From: Bryobacterales bacterium
GTDB taxonomy: Bacteria > Acidobacteriota > Terriglobia > Bryobacterales > Bryobacteraceae
Assembly (NCBI GenBank): GCA_016721425.1
Contig: JADKID010000020.1
Location: 1 to 64,000 of the forward strand
Length of the DNA stretch: 64,000 nt
Direction of reading: 5' to 3'
Position numbers and translations under genes: made by a program. The notes under the pieces are model-generated. The model had not been told where the DNA came from, did no database searches, and saw nothing but the letters and a program-made list of their open reading frames with translations. Of the stretch, positions 40,181 through 48,326 are shown piece by piece; within the stretch, counting starts at the first letter, position 1; every line of letters begins with the position of its first letter.

Positions 40181-41334
40181 AGCGGCAAGGCGATCCGCAG
40201 TTGCGAGCCTTGGCCCGGACGCGACGTCAGCACCAGCGAGCCATCGAGCGAGCGCACGCGCCGTTGAATGCTCTGTGGCCCCATGCCCAGCAGCTCCAGT
40301 TCGTCCAGGTCAAACGCACCCGCGAACGCGAATCCCGTTCCGTCGTCTTCCACGTCGATCTGCAGCGCGCCGTTCCTCCGCGCCACTGAAACCGCCACGC
40401 GCGACGCGCCCGAGTGCTTCCACACGTTGTTCAAAGACTCGCGCACGATCTGCACAATGTCCGTAGATGCCTCGATGTCGTCGTGCATGGCGCCCGGATC
40501 CACCTGAAACGTGGCCGGAATCCCGCTGTCCTTCTGAAAAAATCCCACCGTCGCGCGCAGCGCCGTCGCCAGCCCCGCCCCGTCCACTTCCACCGGCCTC
40601 ATGTTCCGCACAAACGTGCGCACCTCGGTCACCTGGCTGTTGCACACCTCGCGCAACTGCCGCAGCTCTTCCATGCCGGTCTCGTGATTGCGCTCCAGCA
40701 TCTTGCGCACAATCTCCAGCCGCATCTGCACACTGATGAAGCCCTGCAACGGGCCGTCGTGAAAATCCGCAGCGATCCGTTCCCGCTCTGCTTCCCGCGC
40801 CAACTGCGATTCCATCCGGTAATGAACGGCTTGCCGCGATGCCGCCGATAGACGCGCCAGAATGCTCTGCTTCTGCAACGCCACGATGCAGCCAAACATG
40901 CCGAGTACCAGCAGCATGGGCTGGAGCCGCTCTGCATTCGGAGACTGGATGGAGATTAGGAACGCCAGGCTGAGTACGGTCGTCAGCAGCACTTCCCGCC
41001 AGTCCTGCAATGTCGAGATAGCAACGAAGAGATAGAAGGCCGCCAGCAGACTCAGCCAGAACGAAGTGGCATCGCCCAAAGCCACGCACAGCAGAAACGT
41101 ACTCAGATCCAGGCAGAGCTGCAGGATTCCGTAGCGGTCCACGCGCTCCGGCCAGCGCCAGAAGATCGACACCAGGCTGTAGACCACCAGGGTGGACGCC
41201 AAAAGAATCCACGTGGCCGGTGTCGTTCCGCTCGATGCCAGCACCACCCAGAGACACGCCGAACCCACCAGCGCCCGCATGAAGCTGAGGTAGCGCCGCC
41301 ACAGGTACGGCAGGACAATTTGGTCGGCTACCAC
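40177..41334 (-). CDS. Membrane sensor histidine kinase (NarX/DegS type)
   Basis: Predicted 385 residues. About six hydrophobic helices occupy residues 15-165 (for example LVGSACLWVVLASS, TWILLASTLVVYSLVSIFW, FWLSLLAAFYLFVAIS). The HisKA_3 dimerisation helix carries ERERIAADFHDGPLQGFI, with the phospho-accepting His near residue 192. The HATPase has IVRESLNNVWKHSGAS (N-box), VEDDGTGF (G1) and GQGSQLRIALP (G2-like). This subfamily normally pairs with a LuxR/NarL response regulator, but none is adjacent, so the partner must be elsewhere. It lies 20 bases after the methyltransferase gene and overlaps the lipoprotein gene. Confidence 0.88.
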   Translation of the reverse strand: MVADQIVLPYLWRRYLSFMRALVGSACLWVVLASSGTTPATWILLASTLVVYSLVSIFWRWPERVDRYGILQLCLDLSTFLLCVALGDATSFWLSLLAAFYLFVAISTLQDWREVLLTTVLSLAFLISIQSPNAERLQPMLLVLGMFGCIVALQKQSILARLSAASRQAVHYRMESQLAREAERERIAADFHDGPLQGFISVQMRLEIVRKMLERNHETGMEELRQLREVCNSQVTEVRTFVRNMRPVEVDGAGLATALRATVGFFQKDSGIPATFQVDPGAMHDDIEASTDIVQIVRESLNNVWKHSGASRVAVSVARRNGALQIDVEDDGTGFAFAGAFDLDELELLGMGPQSIQRRVRSLDGSLVLTSRPGQGSQLRIALPL

Positions 41335-41354
41335 GGGTGATACCTCTTCCGCGA

Positions 41355-41891
41355 CTAGCGCACGTACAGATACAGCGTGTGGCTGCGGCCCTCGCCGTCA
41401 TCCTCCACGTGCTCTTCCTTCACTGGAGTCCAGCCCTGGAACATAAAGTCGTGGGCCACAATGCGTGTGCCCGGCTTCAGTTGCTTTTCCAACATCGGCC
41501 GGATCTTGTCGTTCGAACTGGGCAGCAGATAAACCGCCAGCATGTGAGCGGGCGAGAAATCCTGTTTCAGAATGTCCCCGTGGATGATGCGCGCACGCTT
41601 CTCCAGCCCCAGAGCCTTGATCCGGTCTGAAGACTGCTTGTACAGATCGGCGTCGTACTCCACGCCTGTGGCGTCGGCCTTGAATTTGTCGGCCGCCATG
41701 ATTACCACGCGCCCATCGCCGGAGCCCAGGTCAAACATCTTCTCGCCCGGTTTGAGTCCGCCCAGCTTCAACATACGTTCCACCACCGTCTCCGGCGTGG
41801 GGTAGTAGGGGGCCAGTTTCTCCGTGTTCTTCTTCTCCTGTGCCAACAGCGGCAGCAATGCGGCAGCCAGCAGTAACAGTCGGCGGGTCAT
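41355..41891 (-). CDS. Exported class I SAM-dependent methyltransferase-like protein
   Basis: About 178 residues from ATG 41891. The start MTRRLLLLAAALLPLLAQ is a signal peptide, unusual for a methyltransferase. Motif I is MFDLGSGDGRVVI; motif post-I acid is GVEYDAD; a later motif IV-like strand is RIIHGDILKQDFS. The family (PF13847-like) uses S-adenosylmethionine, which is not abundant outside the cytoplasm, so either the N-terminus is a membrane anchor or the protein has another role. Exported proteins of this type are common in acidobacteria and planctomycetes. A longer frame to 42152 overlaps the propeller gene and was rejected. Confidence 0.75.
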   Translation of the reverse strand: MTRRLLLLAAALLPLLAQEKKNTEKLAPYYPTPETVVERMLKLGGLKPGEKMFDLGSGDGRVVIMAADKFKADATGVEYDADLYKQSSDRIKALGLEKRARIIHGDILKQDFSPAHMLAVYLLPSSNDKIRPMLEKQLKPGTRIVAHDFMFQGWTPVKEEHVEDDGEGRSHTLYLYVR

Positions 41892-41914
41892 AGGCAGGAA
41901 TCTCTCCTCTTCGA

Positions 41915-43810
41915 TTATTGCGCGACGATCATGCGGACACGATTGCTCGGTGTGCCCGCCGCTTCCAGCAACAACTCCGAGGCGCCAGCGTTGAGCAGTT
42001 CCGGCAGTTGGAGCTCCACCAGGTAATAGCCGATATAGCCCGGCGCCAGTGTGGCGCGCGTCACTTCCAGGGGGATTGTGTCGAGCGAGGCGCGCATCGC
42101 CGCGGTAACCCTCGGGGCATCCTCCAGCGGTGCAGCCAGGCCCGTGGGCCATGCCGGCTGCACTCGACCGAGTCCGCTCATCAGGATCTGCACACGCATC
42201 CCCGGCCGCGCCGGGTGCATCGCGTCCAACTGCACTCCGCTGTCGGCATCGATCAACATCGGCGAGCCGTCCCGGTCAATCAGGATCGATGGCGCTACGC
42301 TCTGCAACGGCAGCCCGAACGCAACCCTGCCCTGCGCCGAGGTGACAATCAGTTGCAGTGAATCGCCCGCGCTCTCAAAGGGGATCTGGATCTGCGATTC
42401 CTGGTCGCTCGCTGCCAGCACCGGCGCCTGCACGCTGTTCGCCATAGCGCCAGTCACGCGAGCGCCCAGCACGCTGAGCAGCGCTCCCGGCGCCGCCGCG
42501 CGCATGCCGTAGTCGGCCGAGTGCACCACCTGCGGCTGCCTGTTTCTGTGCGGCGCCAGTGTCGCGTATACACCATAGCCGTCCAACGCCGCCAGTAGCA
42601 GATGCCCCGCATCGTCCAGCCGTACGTCCCTCGCCGGAGCCTCCGGCAAGCCCGCACTGAATGCCTGCCACGGCGTCGCTGGCGCCGGCGCGCGCAGATC
42701 GCCGAGCGTGAAGTAGATCCCCTGCTGCGCGGCGACATAGATAGCGCCCGTGGCACGGTCTCCCGCCACTCCGTATGCCGGGCCGTCGGGCAGGTTGGAC
42801 GAAAGATCGTCCCAGAATCCGCCTCCGTTCAACGTTCTCAGCAGACGCGGCGCGCCCTTCTCTATTGAGGAAATGGCGGCTAACGCGAAACCGCGGTCCG
42901 CCGGATCGATCCAGATTCGCGCAACAGCGCCGGAATTCGGCTGCGCCGCCGTCGCCCGCCAGGATTGGCCGCCATCCGGGCTTACCCATAACCGCCCATC
43001 GGCCGCGCCCGCATAGGTGGTCTCGCCGGACTGCGCCACGGCTGTAATCTCGGCGTCGAAAAGCTGGGAAAGCGTTCGGCGCACCTGCCGCTCCGCCGTC
43101 AGGCTCGTCGCCGGCAGCCTCTGCCAGCCCACGCGCTGTCCGGGCGTCCATTCCAACTCGCGCAGATCGCTCGCCTCCGCGCCCACCGCGATCCGCAGGC
43201 CCCGCGCACCGCTCGGCGCCGCCAGAATCCGCCGCACCGGCAGGTTGGGCAGCCCTTCGTTCACGCCCTGCCAGGAGAGTCCGCCGTCCGCCGAGAGCCA
43301 CACGCCCGTTGCCGTCGCCGCGGCCAGCCTCATCGCGTCCGTCGGGTCGATAGTGATGTCGCGCACCGCGCCGCCCAGCAACGAACTGCCTCGGAACGCC
43401 GTCAAATTCGTCCAGTTCAAGCCGCCATCGTCACTCCGCCAGGCGTCTTCACCGGCGGCGTAAACTACACCCGGATTGCTGGCCGCTGCCCGCAGCACCG
43501 CGCCGGCCTCGGGAGCCACGAATTCCGCCGGCGCGGCGGACGCCACAGTGGGGGCTGCGCCAGTCTCTGCCTGCCAGGCTTCCAGGTCAGCCGACGAGAA
43601 CGAGCGTCCACCCGGCAACTGCACAAAGAGCCGTCCGTCGGCGCCAAACCACACCCGCTCCGCGGGCCCGCCCGCCGGTGACGCCAAGCCCAGCAACTGC
43701 GTCGAGTTACCAATCCGCCGCCATTGGGCAGACGCCGTCGGCATCAGCGTCACCAGGGCCAGTAGCCCCACCGTCGCTGCCCGATTCCGGATTGTGTCCC
43801 GCTGACTCAT
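41915..43810 (-). CDS. Secreted BNR-like beta-propeller with Solibacter-type C-terminal domain
   Basis: About 631 residues from ATG 43810, which starts a signal peptide (ATVGLLALVTLMPTASAQ). Residues about 90-430 have sialidase/BNR-type Asp-box-like turns: EDAWRSDDGGLNWTNL, TGVWLSADGGLSWQGV, GRLWVSPDGGQSW and LLRTLNGGGFWDDL. Residues about 440-631 fit the C-terminal domain family described in Candidatus Solibacter (TIGR03437): VVHSADYGMRAAAPGALLSVL, SQIQIPFES, HPARPGMRVQILMSGLG and LAPGYIGYYLVELQLP. That domain is a good lineage marker. The product is secreted; function unknown. First gene of the run that ends with bshA, divergent from the FecR gene. Confidence 0.82.
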   Translation of the reverse strand: MSQRDTIRNRAATVGLLALVTLMPTASAQWRRIGNSTQLLGLASPAGGPAERVWFGADGRLFVQLPGGRSFSSADLEAWQAETGAAPTVASAAPAEFVAPEAGAVLRAAASNPGVVYAAGEDAWRSDDGGLNWTNLTAFRGSSLLGGAVRDITIDPTDAMRLAAATATGVWLSADGGLSWQGVNEGLPNLPVRRILAAPSGARGLRIAVGAEASDLRELEWTPGQRVGWQRLPATSLTAERQVRRTLSQLFDAEITAVAQSGETTYAGAADGRLWVSPDGGQSWRATAAQPNSGAVARIWIDPADRGFALAAISSIEKGAPRLLRTLNGGGFWDDLSSNLPDGPAYGVAGDRATGAIYVAAQQGIYFTLGDLRAPAPATPWQAFSAGLPEAPARDVRLDDAGHLLLAALDGYGVYATLAPHRNRQPQVVHSADYGMRAAAPGALLSVLGARVTGAMANSVQAPVLAASDQESQIQIPFESAGDSLQLIVTSAQGRVAFGLPLQSVAPSILIDRDGSPMLIDADSGVQLDAMHPARPGMRVQILMSGLGRVQPAWPTGLAAPLEDAPRVTAAMRASLDTIPLEVTRATLAPGYIGYYLVELQLPELLNAGASELLLEAAGTPSNRVRMIVAQ

Positions 43811-43863
43811 CGTCTGCGTCCATTCTACCCGAGAATATCGCCCAGTCTTCGCATTAAGATTAC

Positions 43864-43904
43864 GTAGGCCGCTGATTTTGTTATACAATCTGCCTTCGGC
43901 CTAC
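43864..43904. promoter_or_regulatory. Inverted repeat around a possible -10 box, divergent promoter region
   Basis: GTAGGCCG (43864-43871) and CGGCCTAC (43897-43904) are perfect inverted repeats of eight bases, separated by 25 bases that contain TTATACAAT. It lies between divergent genes (starts 43810 and 43950). A TATACA/TATAAT-like -10 box for the FecR side enclosed by an inverted repeat would suit an operator or an attenuating hairpin. No matching -35 is obvious. Confidence 0.4.
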
Positions 43905-43949
43905 TGTTTGCATCGCAGTTTTGGTGATAGAGTAGGTCTGTAGGACTTC

Positions 43950-44762
43950 ATGCAGTTGGTCCAGTCCCAGAGTTTCGGCAATCTTCTCGCCGCGGCGGCG
44001 CTGGCAGCCTTCCTTGTGCCTTCGGCACAGGCCCAGTTTTCGTTCGCCGGCGACAGCGCTGCCAAAGTCGTCACGTTGCAGGGCAGCGTGTCCCTGGCGC
44101 GCGATACCGCGCTTTGGGCATTGGCGGCCGGCGATACCATCCAGGTGCGGCAAGTCATTGTCACTGGTCCCGACGGCTACGCCGCCTTCCAGGTTTCAGA
44201 CGGCAGCACTTTCGAGGTTTTTCCGAGCTCCCGCGTGACCTTCCGCGCCAATCCGGGCAGCCTCCGGGATCTTGTCGATGTCTGGCTTGGGCGCATCCGT
44301 GTCCATGTCCAGCGCCCCGGCGGCCAGCCTAATCCGAATAAGGTGCACACACCCACCGCCGTCATCTCCGTTCGCGGCACCACATTTGACGTGGGCGTCG
44401 ATGACGACGACGAAACCACTCGTGTCGCCGTCGAAGAAGGCCAGGTTGCGGTGGAGCACCGGTTGATGCCGCGCGAAGGCGATCCCAGAGTTCTGAACGG
44501 CGGCGACGAGCTCGTTGTCTACCGTAACTCGCCGCTGGCTGCCACGCGCCGCGTCGACAAGGGCCGTATCATGCAGTACGTGGCCGATGCCGTCTACCAG
44601 ATCATGTTGCGCACGCCGCGCCTACCCGGTGGTGGCGGTGGCACTGGCGGCAGCACTGGCGGCAGCGTCCCCACTGGCACCCCAGCCCCCACTCCGCTGC
44701 CCGGCGATACTGGAGCCACACCGCCTCCTCCTCCGCCGCCTCCTCCTCCGCCCGGTAACTAA
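43950..44762 (+). CDS. Secreted FecR-domain protein with proline-rich tail
   Basis: Predicted 270 residues. The signal (FGNLLAAAALAAFLVPSAQA) ends at AQA. Residues about 40-190 form a FecR domain: KVVTLQGSVSLAR, a GDGTYLEVFPSS-like strand (DGSTFEVFPSSRV), and the core NKVHTPTAVISVRGTTFDVGVDDD with VEEGQVAVEH. The last ~50 residues are Gly-rich then a run of eleven prolines. FecR domains in other bacteria sense or transmit TonB-receptor signals; stand-alone secreted versions have undefined roles. There is no membrane helix, so export is likely. The polyproline run may need EF-P for translation. Confidence 0.85.
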   Translation: MQLVQSQSFGNLLAAAALAAFLVPSAQAQFSFAGDSAAKVVTLQGSVSLARDTALWALAAGDTIQVRQVIVTGPDGYAAFQVSDGSTFEVFPSSRVTFRANPGSLRDLVDVWLGRIRVHVQRPGGQPNPNKVHTPTAVISVRGTTFDVGVDDDDETTRVAVEEGQVAVEHRLMPREGDPRVLNGGDELVVYRNSPLAATRRVDKGRIMQYVADAVYQIMLRTPRLPGGGGGTGGSTGGSVPTGTPAPTPLPGDTGATPPPPPPPPPPPGN

Positions 44763-44766
44763 CCTC

Positions 44767-45552
44767 GTGCTTCATCGGCTCAGCCTGCTGCTCGCACTCT
44801 CAGTGCCGCTCTGTGCCCAGAGCCCGTGGCTCACCCTGTTCGACGGCAAGACCCTCAACGGACTTGTCGATCCGTGGAAGGGCGTTCCGCCTGGCGGTTC
44901 CTGGGTCATTGAGAACGGTGCGCTGAAAGTCAATCCGAAGCCGCGCATCGCCGAGGATCTGGTTACTGAGAGAGAGTACGGAGACTTTGAGTTGGAGTTC
45001 GAATGGAAGGTCTCGCCCGGCGGCAACACCGGAGTGAAGTACCGCATCCAGCGTATCCTCTTTGTCGCCGCCGACAAGACCAAGCCTGGTCCGGGCGGTT
45101 TTGAGGGCATGTTGGGCCGCGAAATGGCAAACCCCTCCAGTGATCGCGCTCACCTCTCCCCCACGTCCAGTGGGTTCGAGTACACCATCGGATTCGAGTG
45201 CCAGTTGATCGACGACGAGCGTCATCCCGATGCTCGCCGCGATGAGGCCCACAAGACCGGCGCCCTCTACTCGTTCATCCCCCCCGCCCGCCGCGCCGCG
45301 AAACCCGCCGGCGAATGGAACACGGCCCGCATCCTGGTCCGTGGCGCCGCCTTTGAGCACTGGATCAATGGTGTCCAGGTATTGGCCGGACGGCTGGACG
45401 ACTCCGCCGTGCACGCCGGCGCCGCCGCTCGCTGGGCTGCCGCTCCGCTTATCCGGGAGATGCTCACCAAGCCGCGCCCCGCTGGCCCGATCACCTTCCA
45501 GCACCACGGCGACGAAGTCTGGTTCCGCGCCATGCGCATCCGAACCTTCTGA
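44767..45552 (+). CDS. Secreted DUF1080 (3-keto-disaccharide hydrolase-like) protein
   Basis: About 261 residues from GTG 44767, four bases after the FecR stop. Signal peptide LSLLLALSVPLCAQ. The family start, WLTLFDGKTLNGLVDPWKG, is typical of DUF1080 (PF06439). It continues with GGSWVIENGALKVNP, YGDFELEFEWKVSPGGNTGV, KYRIQ and a closing GPITFQHHGDEVWFRAMRIR, all hallmark strands of this concanavalin-like fold. Characterised members hydrolyse 3-keto-disaccharides or glycosides. A longer frame upstream overlaps the FecR gene and was not used. The active-site residues are not recognisable with confidence. Confidence 0.85.
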   Translation: MLHRLSLLLALSVPLCAQSPWLTLFDGKTLNGLVDPWKGVPPGGSWVIENGALKVNPKPRIAEDLVTEREYGDFELEFEWKVSPGGNTGVKYRIQRILFVAADKTKPGPGGFEGMLGREMANPSSDRAHLSPTSSGFEYTIGFECQLIDDERHPDARRDEAHKTGALYSFIPPARRAAKPAGEWNTARILVRGAAFEHWINGVQVLAGRLDDSAVHAGAAARWAAAPLIREMLTKPRPAGPITFQHHGDEVWFRAMRIRTF

Positions 45553-45589
45553 CCCATCCGCCCCGCACTCTCGCTACACTGGTCCATAA

Positions 45590-46108
45590 GTGATCTTCGC
45601 TACTCTCATCGGCCTGCTTCTGGTGCAGGCTCCCGGCATCGCTCCCGATTGGGATCTCAAACCCCAGGTCGACAAGATCGGCCCGGAGGTTCAGCGCCTG
45701 CGTCCCCTTCTGGATCAGTTGCAGCCTGAAAAATGGCTCGCCGCCGGAGCGCCCGCCGCCTACGAAAAGCAGTACAAGGATTGCCTCACCAACATCGGCT
45801 ACGTCCAGAACGCCGCCGGGCGCCTGGCCGCTCAGCCCGCCAAACTCACCCTGGCCGTCGAGACTCTGGTCCGGCTGGAGACTCTCATTCAACTCTCCAC
45901 CAGCGTCAGCCAGGCCGTCCGCCGCTACCAGAATCCAGCCGTCGCCGAACTGCTCGAAAGCGAGATCAGCGCCGCCGGAGCCAGCCGAGATTGGCTGCGC
46001 CAGCACGTGTCAGATCTCTCCGCGCTCCGGGAGAAAGAGCTGGAAGTCTCCGAGCAGGAGGCGCAACGCTGTCGCGCGCAGACCCTGAAACAGGGAGGAA
46101 AGAAGTGA
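45590..46108 (+). CDS. Small hypothetical protein with signal-like start and helical coiled region
   Basis: About 172 residues from GTG 45590. The start (IFATLIGLLLVQAPGIA) may be a signal peptide. The rest is a charged helical protein with heptad-like patterns (PEVQRLRPLLDQLQPEKW; LVRLETLIQLSTSVSQAVRR; REKELEVSEQEAQRCRAQTL), suggesting coiled coil. No family recognised. Its stop overlaps the GTG of the zinc-ribbon gene, so the two are coupled. Confidence 0.6.
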   Translation: MIFATLIGLLLVQAPGIAPDWDLKPQVDKIGPEVQRLRPLLDQLQPEKWLAAGAPAAYEKQYKDCLTNIGYVQNAAGRLAAQPAKLTLAVETLVRLETLIQLSTSVSQAVRRYQNPAVAELLESEISAAGASRDWLRQHVSDLSALREKELEVSEQEAQRCRAQTLKQGGKK

Positions 46109-46293
46109 ATCCTCAACCACCGCCTGCGCCCGTCAAGCACTGGGTCTGCAGTATCTGTAGTGAAGCCTCGGAGCGTATTTGCGTCTGGTGTACCAAGGAC
46201 GCCTGCGAAAACCACCTCTGCGCCAAGTGCCTCCGGTGTAGCGATTGCTGCGAGTGCGACATGGTTCGCGAACGGAGCATGTCCAACCGATGA
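46105..46293 (+). CDS. Tiny Cys-rich (B-box-like) zinc-ribbon protein
   Basis: Predicted 62 residues from GTG 46105, with a strong GGGAGGAAAG site about five bases upstream. Eleven cysteines and one histidine in about 45 residues: CSIC, RICVWC, DACENHLCAKCLRCSDCCEC. The spacing resembles a B-box or short zinc finger that would bind two zinc ions. It overlaps the previous stop by four bases and its own stop overlaps the ATG of the PIG-L gene, so all three are translated as a unit. Its role is unknown; metal binding is inferred from cysteine content. Confidence 0.7.
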   Translation: MNPQPPPAPVKHWVCSICSEASERICVWCTKDACENHLCAKCLRCSDCCECDMVRERSMSNR

Positions 46294-47060
46294 CCGAACG
46301 CATCCTTTGTATTCACGCCCATCCCGATGACGCCGAGCTGCTCGCCGGCGGAACCCTCGCGCTGCTGGCCAGCCGCGGCCACCAGGTCATCATTGCCACC
46401 ATGACTGCTGGCGATTGCGGCACCGCCGAATATACCCCGGAGGAGATCTCCGCCATCCGTCTCGGTGAAGCCGGCCGCGCCGCTGCCCGAATCGGCGCTG
46501 AGCATCACTGGCTGGGCTTCGCCGATCTCGCCATCTTCCTCGATGACTCCTCGCGCCGCCGCGTCACCGCCGCCATTCGACGTTTTCGCCCCGGTATCGT
46601 CCTCACCGCCTCGCCTGCCGATTACCACTGCGACCACGAGGCCACCTCCAAGCTCGTCATGGATGCCTGTTTCGGTTGCTCCGCGCCCAACTACTACACC
46701 CACACGTACGACCCCGCCGGCGCCCTCGATCGCATCCCTCACCTGTACTTCGTGGATCCCGTCGAAGGCACGGATCGCGAAGGCCGCCCCATCACTCCCG
46801 AGTTCGTCGTGGATGTCGCCGCTCAGATGGACGCCAAGCGTGCCATGCTTCTCGATCACGAGAGCCAGCGTGCCTGGCTGCGCAAACAGCACGGCATGGA
46901 TAACTTCGTCGGCTCCATGGAAGAGTGGACCCACGCCCGCGGTGCCCTGGCCGGTATCCAGTGGGGCGAGGGATTCCGCCAGTACTCCGGCCACGCCTAC
47001 CCCCGCACCCCGCTATTGCAGGAACTTCTCGCCGGCGCCGTTCACCGTCTGGCGAAGTAG
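46290..47060 (+). CDS. PIG-L/LmbE-family deacetylase (candidate BshB)
   Basis: About 256 residues from ATG 46290, which overlaps the previous stop. Zinc-binding signature of PIG-L deacetylases: HAHPDDAELLAGGTLALLA (HPDDxE) and PADYHCDHEAT (the third ligand and neighbours). Enzymes in this family remove an acetyl group from GlcNAc in GPI, mycothiol (MshB) and bacillithiol (BshB) pathways. bshA lies about 7 kb away on the opposite strand, making a BshB role possible but not shown, since many paralogues act on other substrates. The 3' end overlaps the convergent AAA ATPase gene by 19 bases. Confidence 0.82.
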   Translation: MTERILCIHAHPDDAELLAGGTLALLASRGHQVIIATMTAGDCGTAEYTPEEISAIRLGEAGRAAARIGAEHHWLGFADLAIFLDDSSRRRVTAAIRRFRPGIVLTASPADYHCDHEATSKLVMDACFGCSAPNYYTHTYDPAGALDRIPHLYFVDPVEGTDREGRPITPEFVVDVAAQMDAKRAMLLDHESQRAWLRKQHGMDNFVGSMEEWTHARGALAGIQWGEGFRQYSGHAYPRTPLLQELLAGAVHRLAK

Positions 47061-48298
47061 AGCTGGACCGCACGCTCCAAGTCGGGCTTAGTCACTTGAA
47101 CCGGACGAGTCTCATACTGGCTGATCGCTGAAATGATGTTCAGAATGTCCAACGGATAGCAGGCGCGCAACTCCGTGCGCCCGTTGGAGAGGCACAGGTT
47201 GCGCAAATACTCGGCGGAGTCGTACTCCGTGGGTACGTTGCGCGATGTCACCACGCGCTGGTAAATCATGTCGAACACCTGCGGCGATACCGGCTCGATC
47301 TCGATCTTGTTCTGAATGCGGCGCAGGAACGCTTCGTCCGCCAGGTCCGACGGGTCCAGGTTCGTCGAAAACACTACCAGCAGCTCAAACGGGATCTGGA
47401 ACTTCACGCCGTATCTCAGTGTCAGGTAGTCCACGCGCCGGTCCAACGGCACAATCCAGCGGTTCAGCAGGTCGCGCGGGCTCATCAGCTGCCGGCCAAA
47501 GTCGTCAATGATGAAAATGCCGTTGTTGGCCTTCATCTGCATCGGTCCTGCGTAAATGCCCGACGATTCGTCCAGGCGCAACTCCAGCATGGAGGGCACC
47601 AGTTCGCCGCCCACCACCAGGCACGGCCGTTTGCACAATACCCAGCGCGGATCCAGGTTCTCGTCGTCCAGCTCGATCCGGTGATGCACAACCGGGTCAT
47701 ACAGGCTGATGATCTGGTTGTCCACTTCCACCGCGAATGGGATCAACACGGCGTCCTGATAGACCCGCAGCATCCGTTCCGCAATCGAAGTCTTGCCATT
47801 GCCCGATGGCCCGTACAGGAAGATCGAATTCTGCGAGATCAACGCTGGCCCCAGTTGATCCAGCAACCGGTCCGGCACCACCAGATCCGCGAACGCCGAG
47901 CGCAGCGCTCTCCGGTCGATATTCAGCCGCGCCGATTGCCGCTTCGTCGCCGCGTGATAATCCTTCAACGCCACCGGACACGCGCCCGCATACTGCGAAA
48001 TCTGAAACCGGTCCGATGCCAGTTGCTTGCCCGCCTGCGAGAGAACGAACTGATAGTCGTTCCCGATCATGCCCTTCACTTCGATGATCTGCTGCTGCCG
48101 CAACTGCTTGAACACCTGATCGATAATCGGGATCGACAGCCGCAACGAATGCGACAGGCCAGCCTGCGTCGTGAACCCCTCCAGCGCCAGCCGCCGCAGC
48201 ATCAGGTCCGTCACCAGAGACTGCGAGATGCCCAACTCCGTCAGGTTCTGGGGGACGGACGGAGCGAAGTTCGTGCGCGGGCCGGAGAGAGATGTCAT
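47042..48298 (-). CDS. AAA-family ATP-binding protein
   Basis: Predicted 418 residues. N-terminal region 1-140 has two helical winged-helix-like segments (LRLSIPIIDQVFKQLRQQQI and NDYQFVLSQAGKQLASDRFQ). The ATPase has Walker A LYGPSGNGKTSIAERML, Walker B GIFIIDDFGRQLMS, and arginine residues in DEAFLRRIQNKIEI resembling a finger. A sensor-like LLVVFSTNLDPSD occurs between. It resembles AAA proteins in acidobacteria often found next to pilus genes, but no such genes are here, so the role is unassigned. No membrane helix. It overlaps the PIG-L gene tail to tail. Confidence 0.75.
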   Translation of the reverse strand: MTSLSGPRTNFAPSVPQNLTELGISQSLVTDLMLRRLALEGFTTQAGLSHSLRLSIPIIDQVFKQLRQQQIIEVKGMIGNDYQFVLSQAGKQLASDRFQISQYAGACPVALKDYHAATKRQSARLNIDRRALRSAFADLVVPDRLLDQLGPALISQNSIFLYGPSGNGKTSIAERMLRVYQDAVLIPFAVEVDNQIISLYDPVVHHRIELDDENLDPRWVLCKRPCLVVGGELVPSMLELRLDESSGIYAGPMQMKANNGIFIIDDFGRQLMSPRDLLNRWIVPLDRRVDYLTLRYGVKFQIPFELLVVFSTNLDPSDLADEAFLRRIQNKIEIEPVSPQVFDMIYQRVVTSRNVPTEYDSAEYLRNLCLSNGRTELRACYPLDILNIISAISQYETRPVQVTKPDLERAVQLYFARR

Positions 48299-48326
48299 GA
48301 CATCATCTCTATCGGCCGGATAAGGG

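Noticed and set aside
41892..42152. N-terminal extension of the methyltransferase gene to 42152
   Set aside because: The added part overlaps the propeller gene; the ATG at 41891 begins the signal peptide.
42375..43301. Minus-strand frame overlapping the BNR-like propeller gene in another frame
   Set aside because: Rich in Gly/Arg/Ala and without motifs; the propeller frame has a signal peptide and recognisable domains.
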